From contig CAIZKA010000130.1 in assembly GCA_903933395.1 (NCBI GenBank), positions 1 to 19,818 on the forward strand: a DNA stretch of 19,818 nt. The letters run 5' to 3'. The position numbers and the translations under genes were made by a program. The DNA comes from an uncultured beta proteobacterium. GTDB taxonomy: Bacteria; Pseudomonadota; Gammaproteobacteria; Burkholderiales; Rhodocyclaceae. The notes under the pieces are model-generated. The model was not told the DNA's origin. It was given only the letters and a program-made list of their open reading frames with translations, and did no database searches. Each line of letters opens with the position of its first letter. Position 1 is the first letter of the stretch. Shown here in pieces: positions 7,637 through 14,680 of this stretch.

Positions 7637-9294
7637 TGCCGGTCGTGTCCCGCTCATCCTTGTCGCTTCCCGCTCTCTCGTTCGCGCTCGCGGTTCTTGT
7701 CGCGCTGCCGGTGCTCGCGGTCGGCATCAATCTTTTTGCCGGCGGCACCGGCGAGACCTGGGGCCATCTGATGGCGACCGTCTTGCCCGAGTACGTGGCG
7801 AATTCGATCTGGCTGTGCCTAGGCGTCGGCATCGGCGTCGCCGCGATGGGCACCGGCGCGGCCTGGCTGGTGGCCTTGAACGATTTCCCCGGGCGGCGCA
7901 TCGCCGAGTGGGCGCTGTTGCTGCCCATGGCGATGCCGGCCTATGTGCTGGCCTACACCTATACCGACTTCCTGCAATTCGTCGGTCCCCTGCAGACCGG
8001 ACTGCGCGAGAGCTTCGGCTGGAAGAAGGACGACTACTGGTTCCCCGAAGTGCGCTCGCTGGGTGGCGCCATCGTGCTGTTTTCCTGTGTGCTCTATCCC
8101 TATGTTTACCTGCTGGTGCGCACCGCCTTTCTCGAACGCGCCGGCGGCATGATCGAGGCTGCGCGCGCGCTCGGCCTGAATCCCTGGCAGGGCTTCTGGC
8201 GAGTATCGATCCCGCTGGCGCGTCCGGCGATAGCCGCCGGCATGGCCCTGGCATTGATGGAGACGCTCGCCGATTACGGCACCGTGGCCTACTTCGCGGT
8301 GCAGACCTTCACCACCGGCATCTACCGCGCGTGGTTCTCGTTGGGCGACCGCATTGCGGCCGCCCAGCTTGCGGCCGCCTTGCTGGGTTTCGTCGCCTTG
8401 CTGATCCTGCTCGAGCGTGTCAGCCGGGGCCGCGCACGCTATCACGATGCCGGCGGCCGGCGCCGCGCCACGCGCCAGATACTAACCGGTTGGCATGCCC
8501 TGCTGGCCCAGATCGGCTGCGCGATTCCGGTGGTCATCGGCTTTATTTTGCCCGCGGCGCTGCTGTTGCGTCTCGCCATGGCGGATGCCGGCGAAGAGGG
8601 GGCCGGATTTGCGGGACGTTTCCTGGTGCTCGCAAGAAACAGTTTTACCCTGGCCGCGTTGGCTGCGGTGCTGGCCGCGTTGCTCGCCTTGCTTTTGGGA
8701 TTTGCCGCGCGTGACGGCCAAAAGTTGCCGAAAATCGCGAGCCGAATCGTTGGCCTGGGTTACGCGGTGCCGGGTTCGGTCATTGCCGTCGGCGTCTTGA
8801 TTCCGGTGACCCGGCTCGACCACTGGCTGGCAGGACTGTGGCAGCAGATGGGCGGCGCCAATCCCGGTCTGATTCTTACCGGCGGCATCGCCGCGCTGCT
8901 CTATGCGTATCTCGCACGTTTCCTGGCGATCGCGCTGCAAACCGTTGAAGCCGGCCTGGCCCGCATTACGCCCAGCATGGAAGCCGCCGCGCGCAGCCTC
9001 GGCAGCAGCCAGGGCGAGACCTTGCGCCGCGTCCATCTGCCGCTGATGCGCGGCAGCCTGCTGACCGCGGCACTTCTGGTGTTCGTCGATGTGATGAAGG
9101 AACTGCCCGCGACGCTGGTGATGCGTCCATTCAACTTCGACACGCTGGCAACGCAGACCTACACGCTGGCGGCCGACGAGCGCCTGGCCGAAGCCTCAAC
9201 CGCGGCGCTGGCCATTGTCGCGGTGGGCTTGCTGCCGATCATTCTGCTGGCCAGGCAGATCGCCGCCGGGCGCAGCGAGGTCAGTTCCTGCTAG
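7618..9294 (+). CDS. fbpB: Ferric iron ABC transporter permease (FbpB type, two fused permease modules)
   Basis: FbpB is the inner-membrane channel of the Fbp iron importer, made of two fused permease domains of about six helices each. From ATG 7618 it has 558 residues. Each half ends with the cytoplasmic EAA loop that docks to the ATPase: EAARALGLNPWQGFW-x-VSIPLARPA at about 180-204, and EAAARSLGSSQGETLRRVHLP at about 455-475. The second half also has the PGSVIAVGVLIP segment. The start is uncertain. ATG 7618 has GGAG only one base away and lies inside the proposed promoter palindrome. GTG 7645 (549 aa) is a good alternative, still upstream of the first helix. An open frame also extends to 7540 but overlaps fbpC. 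It diverges from fbpC and meets the CDGSH gene tail to tail, the two stop codons sharing CTAG. Confidence 0.9.
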   Translation: MSLNYNLPVVSRSSLSLPALSFALAVLVALPVLAVGINLFAGGTGETWGHLMATVLPEYVANSIWLCLGVGIGVAAMGTGAAWLVALNDFPGRRIAEWALLLPMAMPAYVLAYTYTDFLQFVGPLQTGLRESFGWKKDDYWFPEVRSLGGAIVLFSCVLYPYVYLLVRTAFLERAGGMIEAARALGLNPWQGFWRVSIPLARPAIAAGMALALMETLADYGTVAYFAVQTFTTGIYRAWFSLGDRIAAAQLAAALLGFVALLILLERVSRGRARYHDAGGRRRATRQILTGWHALLAQIGCAIPVVIGFILPAALLLRLAMADAGEEGAGFAGRFLVLARNSFTLAALAAVLAALLALLLGFAARDGQKLPKIASRIVGLGYAVPGSVIAVGVLIPVTRLDHWLAGLWQQMGGANPGLILTGGIAALLYAYLARFLAIALQTVEAGLARITPSMEAAARSLGSSQGETLRRVHLPLMRGSLLTAALLVFVDVMKELPATLVMRPFNFDTLATQTYTLAADERLAEASTAALAIVAVGLLPIILLARQIAAGRSEVSSC

Positions 9295-9530
9295 AGGGAC
9301 TTGTGGCTGCCGTCGCACAGTGCGCCATTGGCGCTGTGCTTGCAGCCGCAGAAATACACGGCCTTGCTCTCGTCAGCGGTGTATTTGACGGGATTGAATT
9401 CAGAACCCTTGTGGCTGCCGTCGCAAAACGGTTGTGACTTGCTCTTGCCACAGGAGCACCACCAGTAATCCTTTCCCTTTTCCACATTGACGGCAAAGGG
9501 TGACTTGGCGGCGATTTCGGGTTTGGACAT
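9291..9530 (-). CDS. Tandem CDGSH iron-sulfur domain protein (79 aa)
   Basis: CDGSH proteins bind 2Fe-2S clusters through three Cys and one His (mitoNEET/CISD family). This small protein has two complete motifs: WCSCGKSKSQPFCDGSH with Cys25, Cys27, Cys36 and His40, and FCGCKHSANGALCDGSH with Cys61, Cys63, Cys72 and His76. It can hold two clusters within one chain, like CISD3-type proteins. There is no signal peptide or membrane helix, so it is probably cytoplasmic. The ATG has AGGAG about 6 nt upstream and a candidate -10 TATAGT (minus strand, 9568-9563) with a weak -35. It lies between fbpB and fbpA, which suggests a link with iron supply. Its actual function (electron transfer, cluster transfer or redox sensing) cannot be read from the sequence. 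Confidence 0.92.
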   Translation of the reverse strand: MSKPEIAAKSPFAVNVEKGKDYWWCSCGKSKSQPFCDGSHKGSEFNPVKYTADESKAVYFCGCKHSANGALCDGSHKSL

Positions 9531-9668
9531 GGCGCTCTCCTGATTCTGTTGGCGAAGTGCGCACTATAGGGGCATTCGGCCTGGCGCGAAATCGCCGGTC
9601 CGGAAATGTTTCCTCCTTTGCGAACACCATCGCCCGCAAGAGTCGGCGCCGGCGATACGGCGAATCAA

Positions 9669-9696
9669 TGTTCCCGCTGCCCATGCAGCGGGAACA
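9669..9696 (-). terminator. Hairpin downstream of fbpA
   Basis: A perfect 12-bp inverted repeat (9669-9680 with 9685-9696; TGTTCCCGCTGC and its complement) with loop CCAT. It begins 11 nt after the fbpA stop codon on the minus strand. Only a short T-rich stretch (TTGATT) follows, so termination may be partial or the hairpin may mainly protect the mRNA end. Confidence 0.6.
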
Positions 9697-9707
9697 GTGG
9701 CAGGTTT

Positions 9708-10724
9708 CTATTTCCAGCCGGCGCGGTCGTAGATTCGCTGGGCGGCGACGGCATTTTTCGCCAGCGTGGCCATCGGCAGGCTGTCGGCCTTGAACTTGCC
9801 CATGGCTTCGAGTGCCGGGTTCTTTACGGCTACGCTGGCCACCGCCGGCCACTCGTTGTTGCCGTCGGCGAAATAGCGCTGGGCGTCATCGCTGGCCAGG
9901 TACTCGAGAAATTTGACGGCGGACTCCTTGTTCGGCGCAGTTTTCAGCATGCCGCCGCCGGAGATGTTGATGTGGGTTCCGTAGCTTTTCTGGTCCGGCC
10001 AGATGATGGTGACGCGCTCCATCAATTGACGCTCATCCGCCTTGTCGGAGCGCAGCAGGCGGGCTAGATAGTAGGTATTGGAGACTGCCACGCCGCATTC
10101 ACCGGCTGTGACGGACTTGATCTGGTCGGTGTCGCCGCCTTTGGGGGCGCGGGCGAAATTGGCGACCACGCCGCGCGCCCATTCTTCGGCTTTGGCTTCG
10201 CCGAGGTGGGCAATCAGGGCGGACATCAGCGAGATGTTGTAGGGATGGCTACCGGAGCGCGAGCACACCTTGCCTTTGAGTTTCGGGTTGGCCAGGTCTT
10301 CGTAGTTCTGTGCGTCTTCGGCCTTGACGGTTTCCTTGTTGATGACGATGACGCGGGCGCGGGTCGAGAAGGCGAACCAGTCGGGGCTGCGCAGGTTGGC
10401 GGGAATCCGCTCTTCCAGCAGTTTCGACTTGATCGGGGCAAACAGACCGAGTTCGTCAGCCTTGGCCAGGCGCGCGGCATCCACGGTGAGGAAGATGTCG
10501 GCCGGACTGTTGGCGCCCTCGTTGCGGATGCGCTCGAGAAGTTCGTCCTCCTTGGCCTCGATGCGGTTGATCTTGATGCCGGTCTGCCTGGTGAAATTGG
10601 CGTAGAGCGCTTCGTCCGTCTGGTAATGGCGGGCGGAGTATAGGTTGAGGACTTTTTCCTGCGCCGAGGCTGCGGTGACTACACCGATGGCAAGCAGGGC
10701 GAGGAGCAGGCGAGGTGATTTCAT
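9708..10724 (-). CDS. fbpA: Periplasmic ferric iron-binding protein (FbpA type)
   Basis: FbpA binds Fe3+ in the periplasm and delivers it to FbpB/FbpC. The 338-residue product has a Sec signal peptide, with a basic start and hydrophobic core, and a likely cut after ASA (residue 21). The mature start VLNLYSARHYQTDEALY is typical and supplies His33/Tyr34 near the metal site. The adjacent tyrosines that bind iron are Tyr218 and Tyr219 in SNTYYLARLLRS. Other family segments are ADIFLTVDAARL, GKVCSRSGSHPYN and VAVSNTYY. AGGA lies about 10 nt before the ATG. It is monocistronic, with its own promoter and a hairpin behind it. It is separated from fbpB and fbpC, which is unusual because the Fbp genes are commonly found as one A-B-C operon. 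Confidence 0.95.
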   Translation of the reverse strand: MKSPRLLLALLAIGVVTAASAQEKVLNLYSARHYQTDEALYANFTRQTGIKINRIEAKEDELLERIRNEGANSPADIFLTVDAARLAKADELGLFAPIKSKLLEERIPANLRSPDWFAFSTRARVIVINKETVKAEDAQNYEDLANPKLKGKVCSRSGSHPYNISLMSALIAHLGEAKAEEWARGVVANFARAPKGGDTDQIKSVTAGECGVAVSNTYYLARLLRSDKADERQLMERVTIIWPDQKSYGTHINISGGGMLKTAPNKESAVKFLEYLASDDAQRYFADGNNEWPAVASVAVKNPALEAMGKFKADSLPMATLAKNAVAAQRIYDRAGWK

Positions 10725-10760
10725 GAGGCGAATTTCCTGTTCAGGTTGATGGCTGATAAT

Positions 10761-10789
10761 ATTGTATTAAGAAGCATTCGCAATTGCAA
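10761..10789 (-). promoter_or_regulatory. Sigma-70-type promoter of fbpA
   Basis: On the minus strand TTGCAA (10789-10784) and TACAAT (10766-10761) are separated by exactly 17 nt, 36 nt before the fbpA ATG. The surrounding region is AT-rich, unlike the rest of the window. Just downstream on the same strand lies ATTATC (GATAAT on plus, 10755-10760), one half of a Fur-like motif. A complete Fur box is not convincing. Confidence 0.55.
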
Positions 10790-10790
10790 G

Positions 10791-10817
10791 CCAAAATAAA
10801 GCCAGCTCGCGGCTGGC
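10791..10817 (-). terminator. Intrinsic terminator of the NlpC/P60 gene
   Basis: On the minus strand GCCAGC, loop CGCGA, GCTGGC (10817-10801) is followed by TTTATTTT (10800-10793). It begins about 20 nt after the stop codon of the hydrolase gene and isolates it from fbpA transcription. Confidence 0.75.
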
Positions 10818-10837
10818 GTCCCACGCGCTATTCGCAA

Positions 10838-11350
10838 CTATTCGGGATTGACCCGACGCGCGCCGTTGAAACGTTTGGTCCAGTAGCCATCGCGCAAATC
10901 CTCGATGCGGACTTTGCCGCCGCTGCGCGGGGCATGGACAAACTGGTTGTCGCCAAGATAGATGCCGACATGGGAGAAGGCGTTGCGCATGGTGTTGAAG
11001 AACACCAGGTCGCCGGGACGGAGTTCATCCCGGCTGATCGCCTCACCGGACTTGCTCATTTCCTTTGAACTGCGGGGCAATATCAATCCCAGGCCTTCGC
11101 GGAAGACGTGGTTCACGAATCCGGAGCAATCGAAACCCGCCTCGGGAGTGCTGCCGCCGCGCCGGTAGCGGATGCCAAGCAGATTCATGGCATGATCAAT
11201 CGCATCCTGCGCAGTGGCCGTGGCGCGATCGACAAATGAAACCTCCAAAGGCGGCGGAACCACGATGGGTTCGTCGGCGTAGGCATGGGAGGCGGCAAAT
11301 AGCCAGGCAAGCAGAAAAACTCTTGCCTTAAGAAGGGGTATTCCTTGCAT
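10838..11350 (-). CDS. Secreted NlpC/P60-family peptidoglycan hydrolase
   Basis: NlpC/P60 proteins are cysteine peptidases that usually cleave the D-Glu-mDAP bond in peptidoglycan stem peptides. The 170-residue product has a Sec signal peptide ending near SHAYA-DE (residue 25) without a lipobox, so it is probably periplasmic rather than a lipoprotein like E. coli Spr/MepS. The catalytic domain spans about 43-165. Cys75 in FDCSGFVNHVF, His127 in FSHVGIYLGD and His139 in FVHAPRSGGKV form the expected triad. The RPGDLVFFNT segment is also typical. It is flanked by a terminator on one side and a 161-nt intergenic region on the other, so it is likely monocistronic. No clear Shine-Dalgarno sequence stands before the ATG. 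The exact bond cleaved is inferred from the family. Confidence 0.92.
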   Translation of the reverse strand: MQGIPLLKARVFLLAWLFAASHAYADEPIVVPPPLEVSFVDRATATAQDAIDHAMNLLGIRYRRGGSTPEAGFDCSGFVNHVFREGLGLILPRSSKEMSKSGEAISRDELRPGDLVFFNTMRNAFSHVGIYLGDNQFVHAPRSGGKVRIEDLRDGYWTKRFNGARRVNPE

Positions 11351-11393
11351 GGGGCCGAACTATGCCTCGGTCGGGCCTTTCTGTAAACCCCCT

Positions 11394-11419
11394 CAAGGCG
11401 TTTTGCGTTCAGCGCCTTG
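11394..11419. promoter_or_regulatory. Dyad (CAAGGCG-N12-CGCCTTG) upstream of the acuI promoter
   Basis: A perfect 7-bp inverted repeat (11394-11400 and 11413-11419) with a 12-nt spacer lies directly upstream of a TATAAT at 11435-11440. Its position around -30 to -50 relative to the predicted start fits an operator for a dimeric regulator. It could instead be a weak hairpin, but no T-run follows on either strand. Confidence 0.3.
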
Positions 11420-11434
11420 TAAGCCTGGTCTGGC

Positions 11435-11440
11435 TATAAT
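11435..11440 (+). promoter_or_regulatory. Candidate -10 element of the acuI-prpE operon
   Basis: A perfect TATAAT lies 71 nt before the acuI start. No good -35 hexamer is found at 16-18 nt, so an activator may be needed. Transcription would begin near 11447 and give a leader of about 65 nt. Confidence 0.45.
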
Positions 11441-11476
11441 CAATACCCGCAACATCAATAAAAACAATTATGGGCC

Positions 11477-11490
11477 GCCCGCAGGCGGGC
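11477..11490 (+). other. GC-rich hairpin in the acuI leader
   Basis: GCCCG (11477-11481) and CGGGC (11486-11490) can pair around loop CAGG, with two more pairs beyond one mismatch. It ends 10 nt before the AGGAGG ribosome-binding site, so it could affect translation or mRNA stability. There is no T-run to make it a terminator. Confidence 0.35.
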
Positions 11491-11500
11491 CGCAGATTCT

Positions 11501-11514
11501 AGGAGGCTAATGTG
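11501..11514 (+). promoter_or_regulatory. Strong ribosome-binding site that fixes the GTG start of acuI
   Basis: A perfect AGGAGG (11501-11506) is followed after 5 nt by GTG 11512. An ATG two bases earlier (11510) runs straight into TGA, so the GTG is the real start. Confidence 0.85.
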
Positions 11515-12513
11515 AGTTTCAAGGCTTACCTGATCAATCAGGAAGACGGCAAGGTTGTCAGTCGATTCGTCGATATGGACGAATCCCAGCTTGACCCGGG
11601 CGAAGTCTCCGTCGCAGTTACTCACTCAAGCATCAACTACAAGGATGCCTTGGCAGCGACCGGGGCCGGCCGCATCATTCGTCGCTTCCCGTGTATCGGC
11701 GGCGTTGATCTGGCCGGGCGGGTCACTGCCAGCGCGGATTCCCGCTTCAAGGCCGGTGACGAAGTGCTGGCGACCAGCTACGACATCGGCGTCGCCCATC
11801 ACGGCGGCTATGCGGAACGGGCCCGCCTGCCGGCCGACTGGGTGGTAAAACTGCCGGCCGGAATGTCGTTGTGCGATGCCATGGCTTTGGGCACTGCCGG
11901 TTTCACGGCAGGACTTGCCGTAGTGCGCATGGAACACGACGGCCTGAGTCCGGACAAGGGGCCGGTCATCGTCTCTGGGGCCACGGGAGGGGTTGGCAGC
12001 ATCGCCATCGAGATTCTTGCCAAACGGGGCTATCACGTTGTCGCCCTTACCGGCAAGGAGTCCGAAACCGACTACCTGAAAGGCCTCGGGGCGAAAGAGG
12101 TATTGCTGCGCCAGTCGCTCGACCTGGCAAAGATCAAGCCGCTGGGCAAGGAAACCTGGGCTGGTGCGGTGGATAACCTGGGCGGCGATGTGCTGGCCTG
12201 GATGGCCAGCACCATGAAGGTGGGTGGTGCTCTGGCGTCAATCGGACTTGCCGCCAGTTTCACTCTCAACACCACCGTCATGCCCTTCATCCTGCGCGGC
12301 GTGAGCCTGCTCGGTATCGATTCGGTCAATTGTCCGATGGCGCAGAGGGCCGCAGTTTGGCAGCGCTTGGCTACCGACATGCGTCCGGCCCATCTGGCGC
12401 CAGGGTCGGGCCGGATGATTCGCGAAATCGCTTTTGCCGATCTGCCGGCTGCATTCGACGACTACATCCAGGGACGTGCCAAGGGTCGCGTGGTGGTCAA
12501 TATCGCCGCCTGA
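11512..12513 (+). CDS. acuI: AcuI/YhdH-family NADPH-dependent acrylyl-CoA reductase (MDR superfamily)
   Basis: The AcuI/YhdH family of zinc-free medium-chain dehydrogenases reduces acrylyl-CoA to propionyl-CoA with NADPH. The 333-residue product has normal length. Family segments: MSFKAYLINQ, HSSINYKDALAATG (38-51), FPCIGGVDLAGRV (59-71), HHGGYAERARLPADWVV (96-112), ALGTAGFTAGLAV, and the nucleotide-binding loop VSGATGGVGSIA (154-165), with the VDNLGGDVLA and MPFILRGVSLLGIDS segments further on. The start is GTG, with AGGAGG 5 nt before it. It lies 63 nt before prpE on the same strand with no terminator between, so the two probably form an operon and both make propionyl-CoA. Substrate preference is inferred from the family and neighbour; a more general quinone or enoyl reductase role remains possible. 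Confidence 0.87.
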   Translation: MSFKAYLINQEDGKVVSRFVDMDESQLDPGEVSVAVTHSSINYKDALAATGAGRIIRRFPCIGGVDLAGRVTASADSRFKAGDEVLATSYDIGVAHHGGYAERARLPADWVVKLPAGMSLCDAMALGTAGFTAGLAVVRMEHDGLSPDKGPVIVSGATGGVGSIAIEILAKRGYHVVALTGKESETDYLKGLGAKEVLLRQSLDLAKIKPLGKETWAGAVDNLGGDVLAWMASTMKVGGALASIGLAASFTLNTTVMPFILRGVSLLGIDSVNCPMAQRAAVWQRLATDMRPAHLAPGSGRMIREIAFADLPAAFDDYIQGRAKGRVVVNIAA

Positions 12514-12576
12514 AGCCAGGAAGAAACAACGTCAGAAACCATTTACCACCGTACAACAACGCCAACGAGGATCGAC

Positions 12577-14469
12577 ATGGGAAAATATACCGAGTTTCAC
12601 AAGCGCTCAATTACTCAGCGTGATGAATTCTGGGCCGAGCAGGCGGCTCTGATCGACTGGCACACTCCGCCGCAGCAGATCTGTGATTTTTCGCGCCCAC
12701 CATTTGCCAAATGGTTCGTCGGCGGCAAGACTAATCTCTGCCACAACGCGGTCGACCGCCATGCCGCGAAGCGTCCGAATGACCGCGCGCTGGTGTATAT
12801 CTCGACCGAGACCAACGAAGAGAAGTCCTACACCTTCGCTGAACTGAAGTCCGAGGTGATGCGCACGGCTGCGATCATGAAGTCGCTCGGCGTGGTCAAG
12901 GGCGACCGCGTCCTGATTTACATGCCGATGATTGCCGAAGCCACTTTTGCCATCCTGGCCTGCGCCCGTATCGGTGCCATCCATTCTGTGGTATTCGGCG
13001 GCTTCGCTTCCGGTTCATTGGCGACCCGCATCGACGACGCCAAGCCCAAGCTGATCGTTTCCAGCGATGCCGGCATGCGCGGCGGCAAGGCCGTGCCCTA
13101 CAAGAACCTGCTCGATGAAGCCTGCAAACTCGCCGAATTTCCACCCGAGAAGGTGCTGATGATCGACCGTGGCCTGGACAAGGGCTGGCCCCGGGTTGCA
13201 GGCCGTGATGTCGATTACGCCGAACTGCGAGCGCAACACATGAACGCCGAGGTGCCCTGCGAGTGGATGGAGTCCACCGAGCCGTCCTATATTCTCTATA
13301 CCTCCGGCACTACCGGCAAGCCCAAAGGCGTGCAGCGCGACACCGGCGGCTATGCCGTGGCGCTGGCGGCGTCGATGAAGCATATCTTTCAGGGCGGTGA
13401 GGGCGAGACCATGTTCTCTACGTCCGACATCGGCTGGGTGGTCGGCCACAGCTACATCATTTACGGCCCGCTGATTGCCGGCATGGCCACCATCATGTAC
13501 GAAGGTACGCCGGTTCGCCCCGATCCGGGCATCTGGTGGCAGATCGTCGAGAAGTACAAGGTCACCGTGATGTTCTCCGCGCCCACAGCGGTCCGCGTGC
13601 TGAAGAAGAGCGACAACAGTTGGCTGCACAAGTACGACCTGTCTACGCTGAAGCACCTGTTCCTGGCAGGCGAGCCGCTGGACCAGCCGACCCACGAATG
13701 GATCATGGGCGAACTGAATCTGCCGGTGATCGACAACTACTGGCAGACCGAGACCGGCTGGCCGATATTGTCGACGGTGCGCGGCATCGAGGATACCAAG
13801 ATCAAGTTCGGCACACCGAGCTTCCCAGTGTATGGCTACGATCTGCGGATATTCCGTGAAGACGGCAGCGTGTGTGATGCCAATGAAAAGGGCATTGTCG
13901 GCATCGTCCCGCCGCTGCCTCCTGGTTGTCTGTCCACCATCTGGGGCGACGACGATCGCTTCGTCAGCACCTATTTCAGCCTGTTCAAGGAACCGCAGGT
14001 GTATTCGTCGTTCGACTGGGGCATCATGGACGACGAAGGCTATCACTACATCCTCGGCCGCACCGATGACGTCATCAACGTTGCCGGTCATCGCCTGGGC
14101 ACGCGCGAAATCGAGGAAGCAGTGCAGGGACACAGCGCGGTGGCGGAGGTCGCGGTAGTCGGCGTCAATGATCAGTTGAAGGGGCAGGAGCCGGTCGCCT
14201 TCGTCGTGGTCAAGGACCCGGCACGGGTAGCTACCGTGGAACTGCGAACTGCGCTGGAGGCGGAGATCAAGAAGGTGGTCGACGGCAACCTGGGTGCCAT
14301 CGCGCGACCGAAGCGCGTGCATTTCGTGACCGGCCTGCCCAAGACGCGCTCCGGCAAGATGCTGCGCCGTTCGATTCAGGCGCTTGCAGAAGGTCGCGAT
14401 GCCGGCGACCTGACGACCATCGACGATCCGTCTACGCTGGAACAGATCAAGGCCGCGTTGGCGGGTTGA
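12577..14469 (+). CDS. prpE: Propionyl-CoA synthetase (propionate-CoA ligase)
   Basis: PrpE activates propionate with ATP and CoA to propionyl-CoA through a propionyl-adenylate, in the cytoplasm. It feeds the methylcitrate or methylmalonyl pathway. The 630-residue product matches the family length. It has the N-terminal ACS extension, the phosphate-binding loop YTSGTTGKPKGVQRDTGGYA (241-260) with the PrpE-typical QRDTGGYAVAL, the NYWQTETGWP motif (387-396), the hinge GRTDDVINVAGHRLGTREIE (494-513) and the catalytic lysine Lys594 in KTRSGKMLRR. That lysine is the usual target of reversible acetylation or propionylation. GAGG lies 6 nt before the ATG. It follows acuI and ends before a terminator. 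Acetyl-CoA synthetase is the nearest alternative, but the VQRD signature and shorter length favour PrpE. Confidence 0.94.
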   Translation: MGKYTEFHKRSITQRDEFWAEQAALIDWHTPPQQICDFSRPPFAKWFVGGKTNLCHNAVDRHAAKRPNDRALVYISTETNEEKSYTFAELKSEVMRTAAIMKSLGVVKGDRVLIYMPMIAEATFAILACARIGAIHSVVFGGFASGSLATRIDDAKPKLIVSSDAGMRGGKAVPYKNLLDEACKLAEFPPEKVLMIDRGLDKGWPRVAGRDVDYAELRAQHMNAEVPCEWMESTEPSYILYTSGTTGKPKGVQRDTGGYAVALAASMKHIFQGGEGETMFSTSDIGWVVGHSYIIYGPLIAGMATIMYEGTPVRPDPGIWWQIVEKYKVTVMFSAPTAVRVLKKSDNSWLHKYDLSTLKHLFLAGEPLDQPTHEWIMGELNLPVIDNYWQTETGWPILSTVRGIEDTKIKFGTPSFPVYGYDLRIFREDGSVCDANEKGIVGIVPPLPPGCLSTIWGDDDRFVSTYFSLFKEPQVYSSFDWGIMDDEGYHYILGRTDDVINVAGHRLGTREIEEAVQGHSAVAEVAVVGVNDQLKGQEPVAFVVVKDPARVATVELRTALEAEIKKVVDGNLGAIARPKRVHFVTGLPKTRSGKMLRRSIQALAEGRDAGDLTTIDDPSTLEQIKAALAG

Positions 14470-14486
14470 ATTGCTTGCGGCAGGAT

Positions 14487-14515
14487 GGGCGCCGCTTCTC
14501 GGGCGCCCCTCTTTT
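14487..14515 (+). terminator. Intrinsic terminator after prpE
   Basis: GGGCGCC (14487-14493) pairs with GGCGCCC (14502-14508) across an 8-nt loop and is followed by CTCTTTT. It lies 18 nt after the prpE stop codon and closes the acuI-prpE unit. Confidence 0.8.
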
Positions 14516-14615
14516 GATCTGCTTTGAGTGAGTGCCTGGACAAAGGTGGGCTCCTGCCGGGCAAGGATGATGCACTCGCGCACTTTGAGGGCATAATCGT
14601 TGCTTTAGTCCATAG

Positions 14616-14634
14616 TATTGGCGTGAATCCAATA
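14616..14634. promoter_or_regulatory. Dyad TATTGG-N7-CCAATA upstream of the type I secretion operon
   Basis: A perfect 6-bp inverted repeat with a 7-nt spacer (arms 14616-14621 and 14629-14634) lies 47 nt before the GTG of the secretion ATPase. The arm length and spacing suit a dimeric DNA-binding protein. The rest of the 14516-14680 gap shows no convincing -35/-10 pair. Confidence 0.3.
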
Positions 14635-14680
14635 TGAATCAATCGGCTCGAGTGTTTAGCAGGCCGCAGGTGCGCAAGCG

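Noticed and set aside
7815..8714. 299-codon open frame on the plus strand
   Set aside because: A +1/+2 frame shadow inside fbpB, Arg/Ala/Gly-rich and without membrane or domain pattern.
10755..10775. Fur box in the fbpA promoter
   Set aside because: Only one half-site (GATAAT) matches; the rest departs from the consensus, so it is mentioned but not called.
13015..14583. 522-codon open frame on the minus strand
   Set aside because: Antisense to prpE; His/Arg/Gln-rich composition typical of a complementary-strand artefact.
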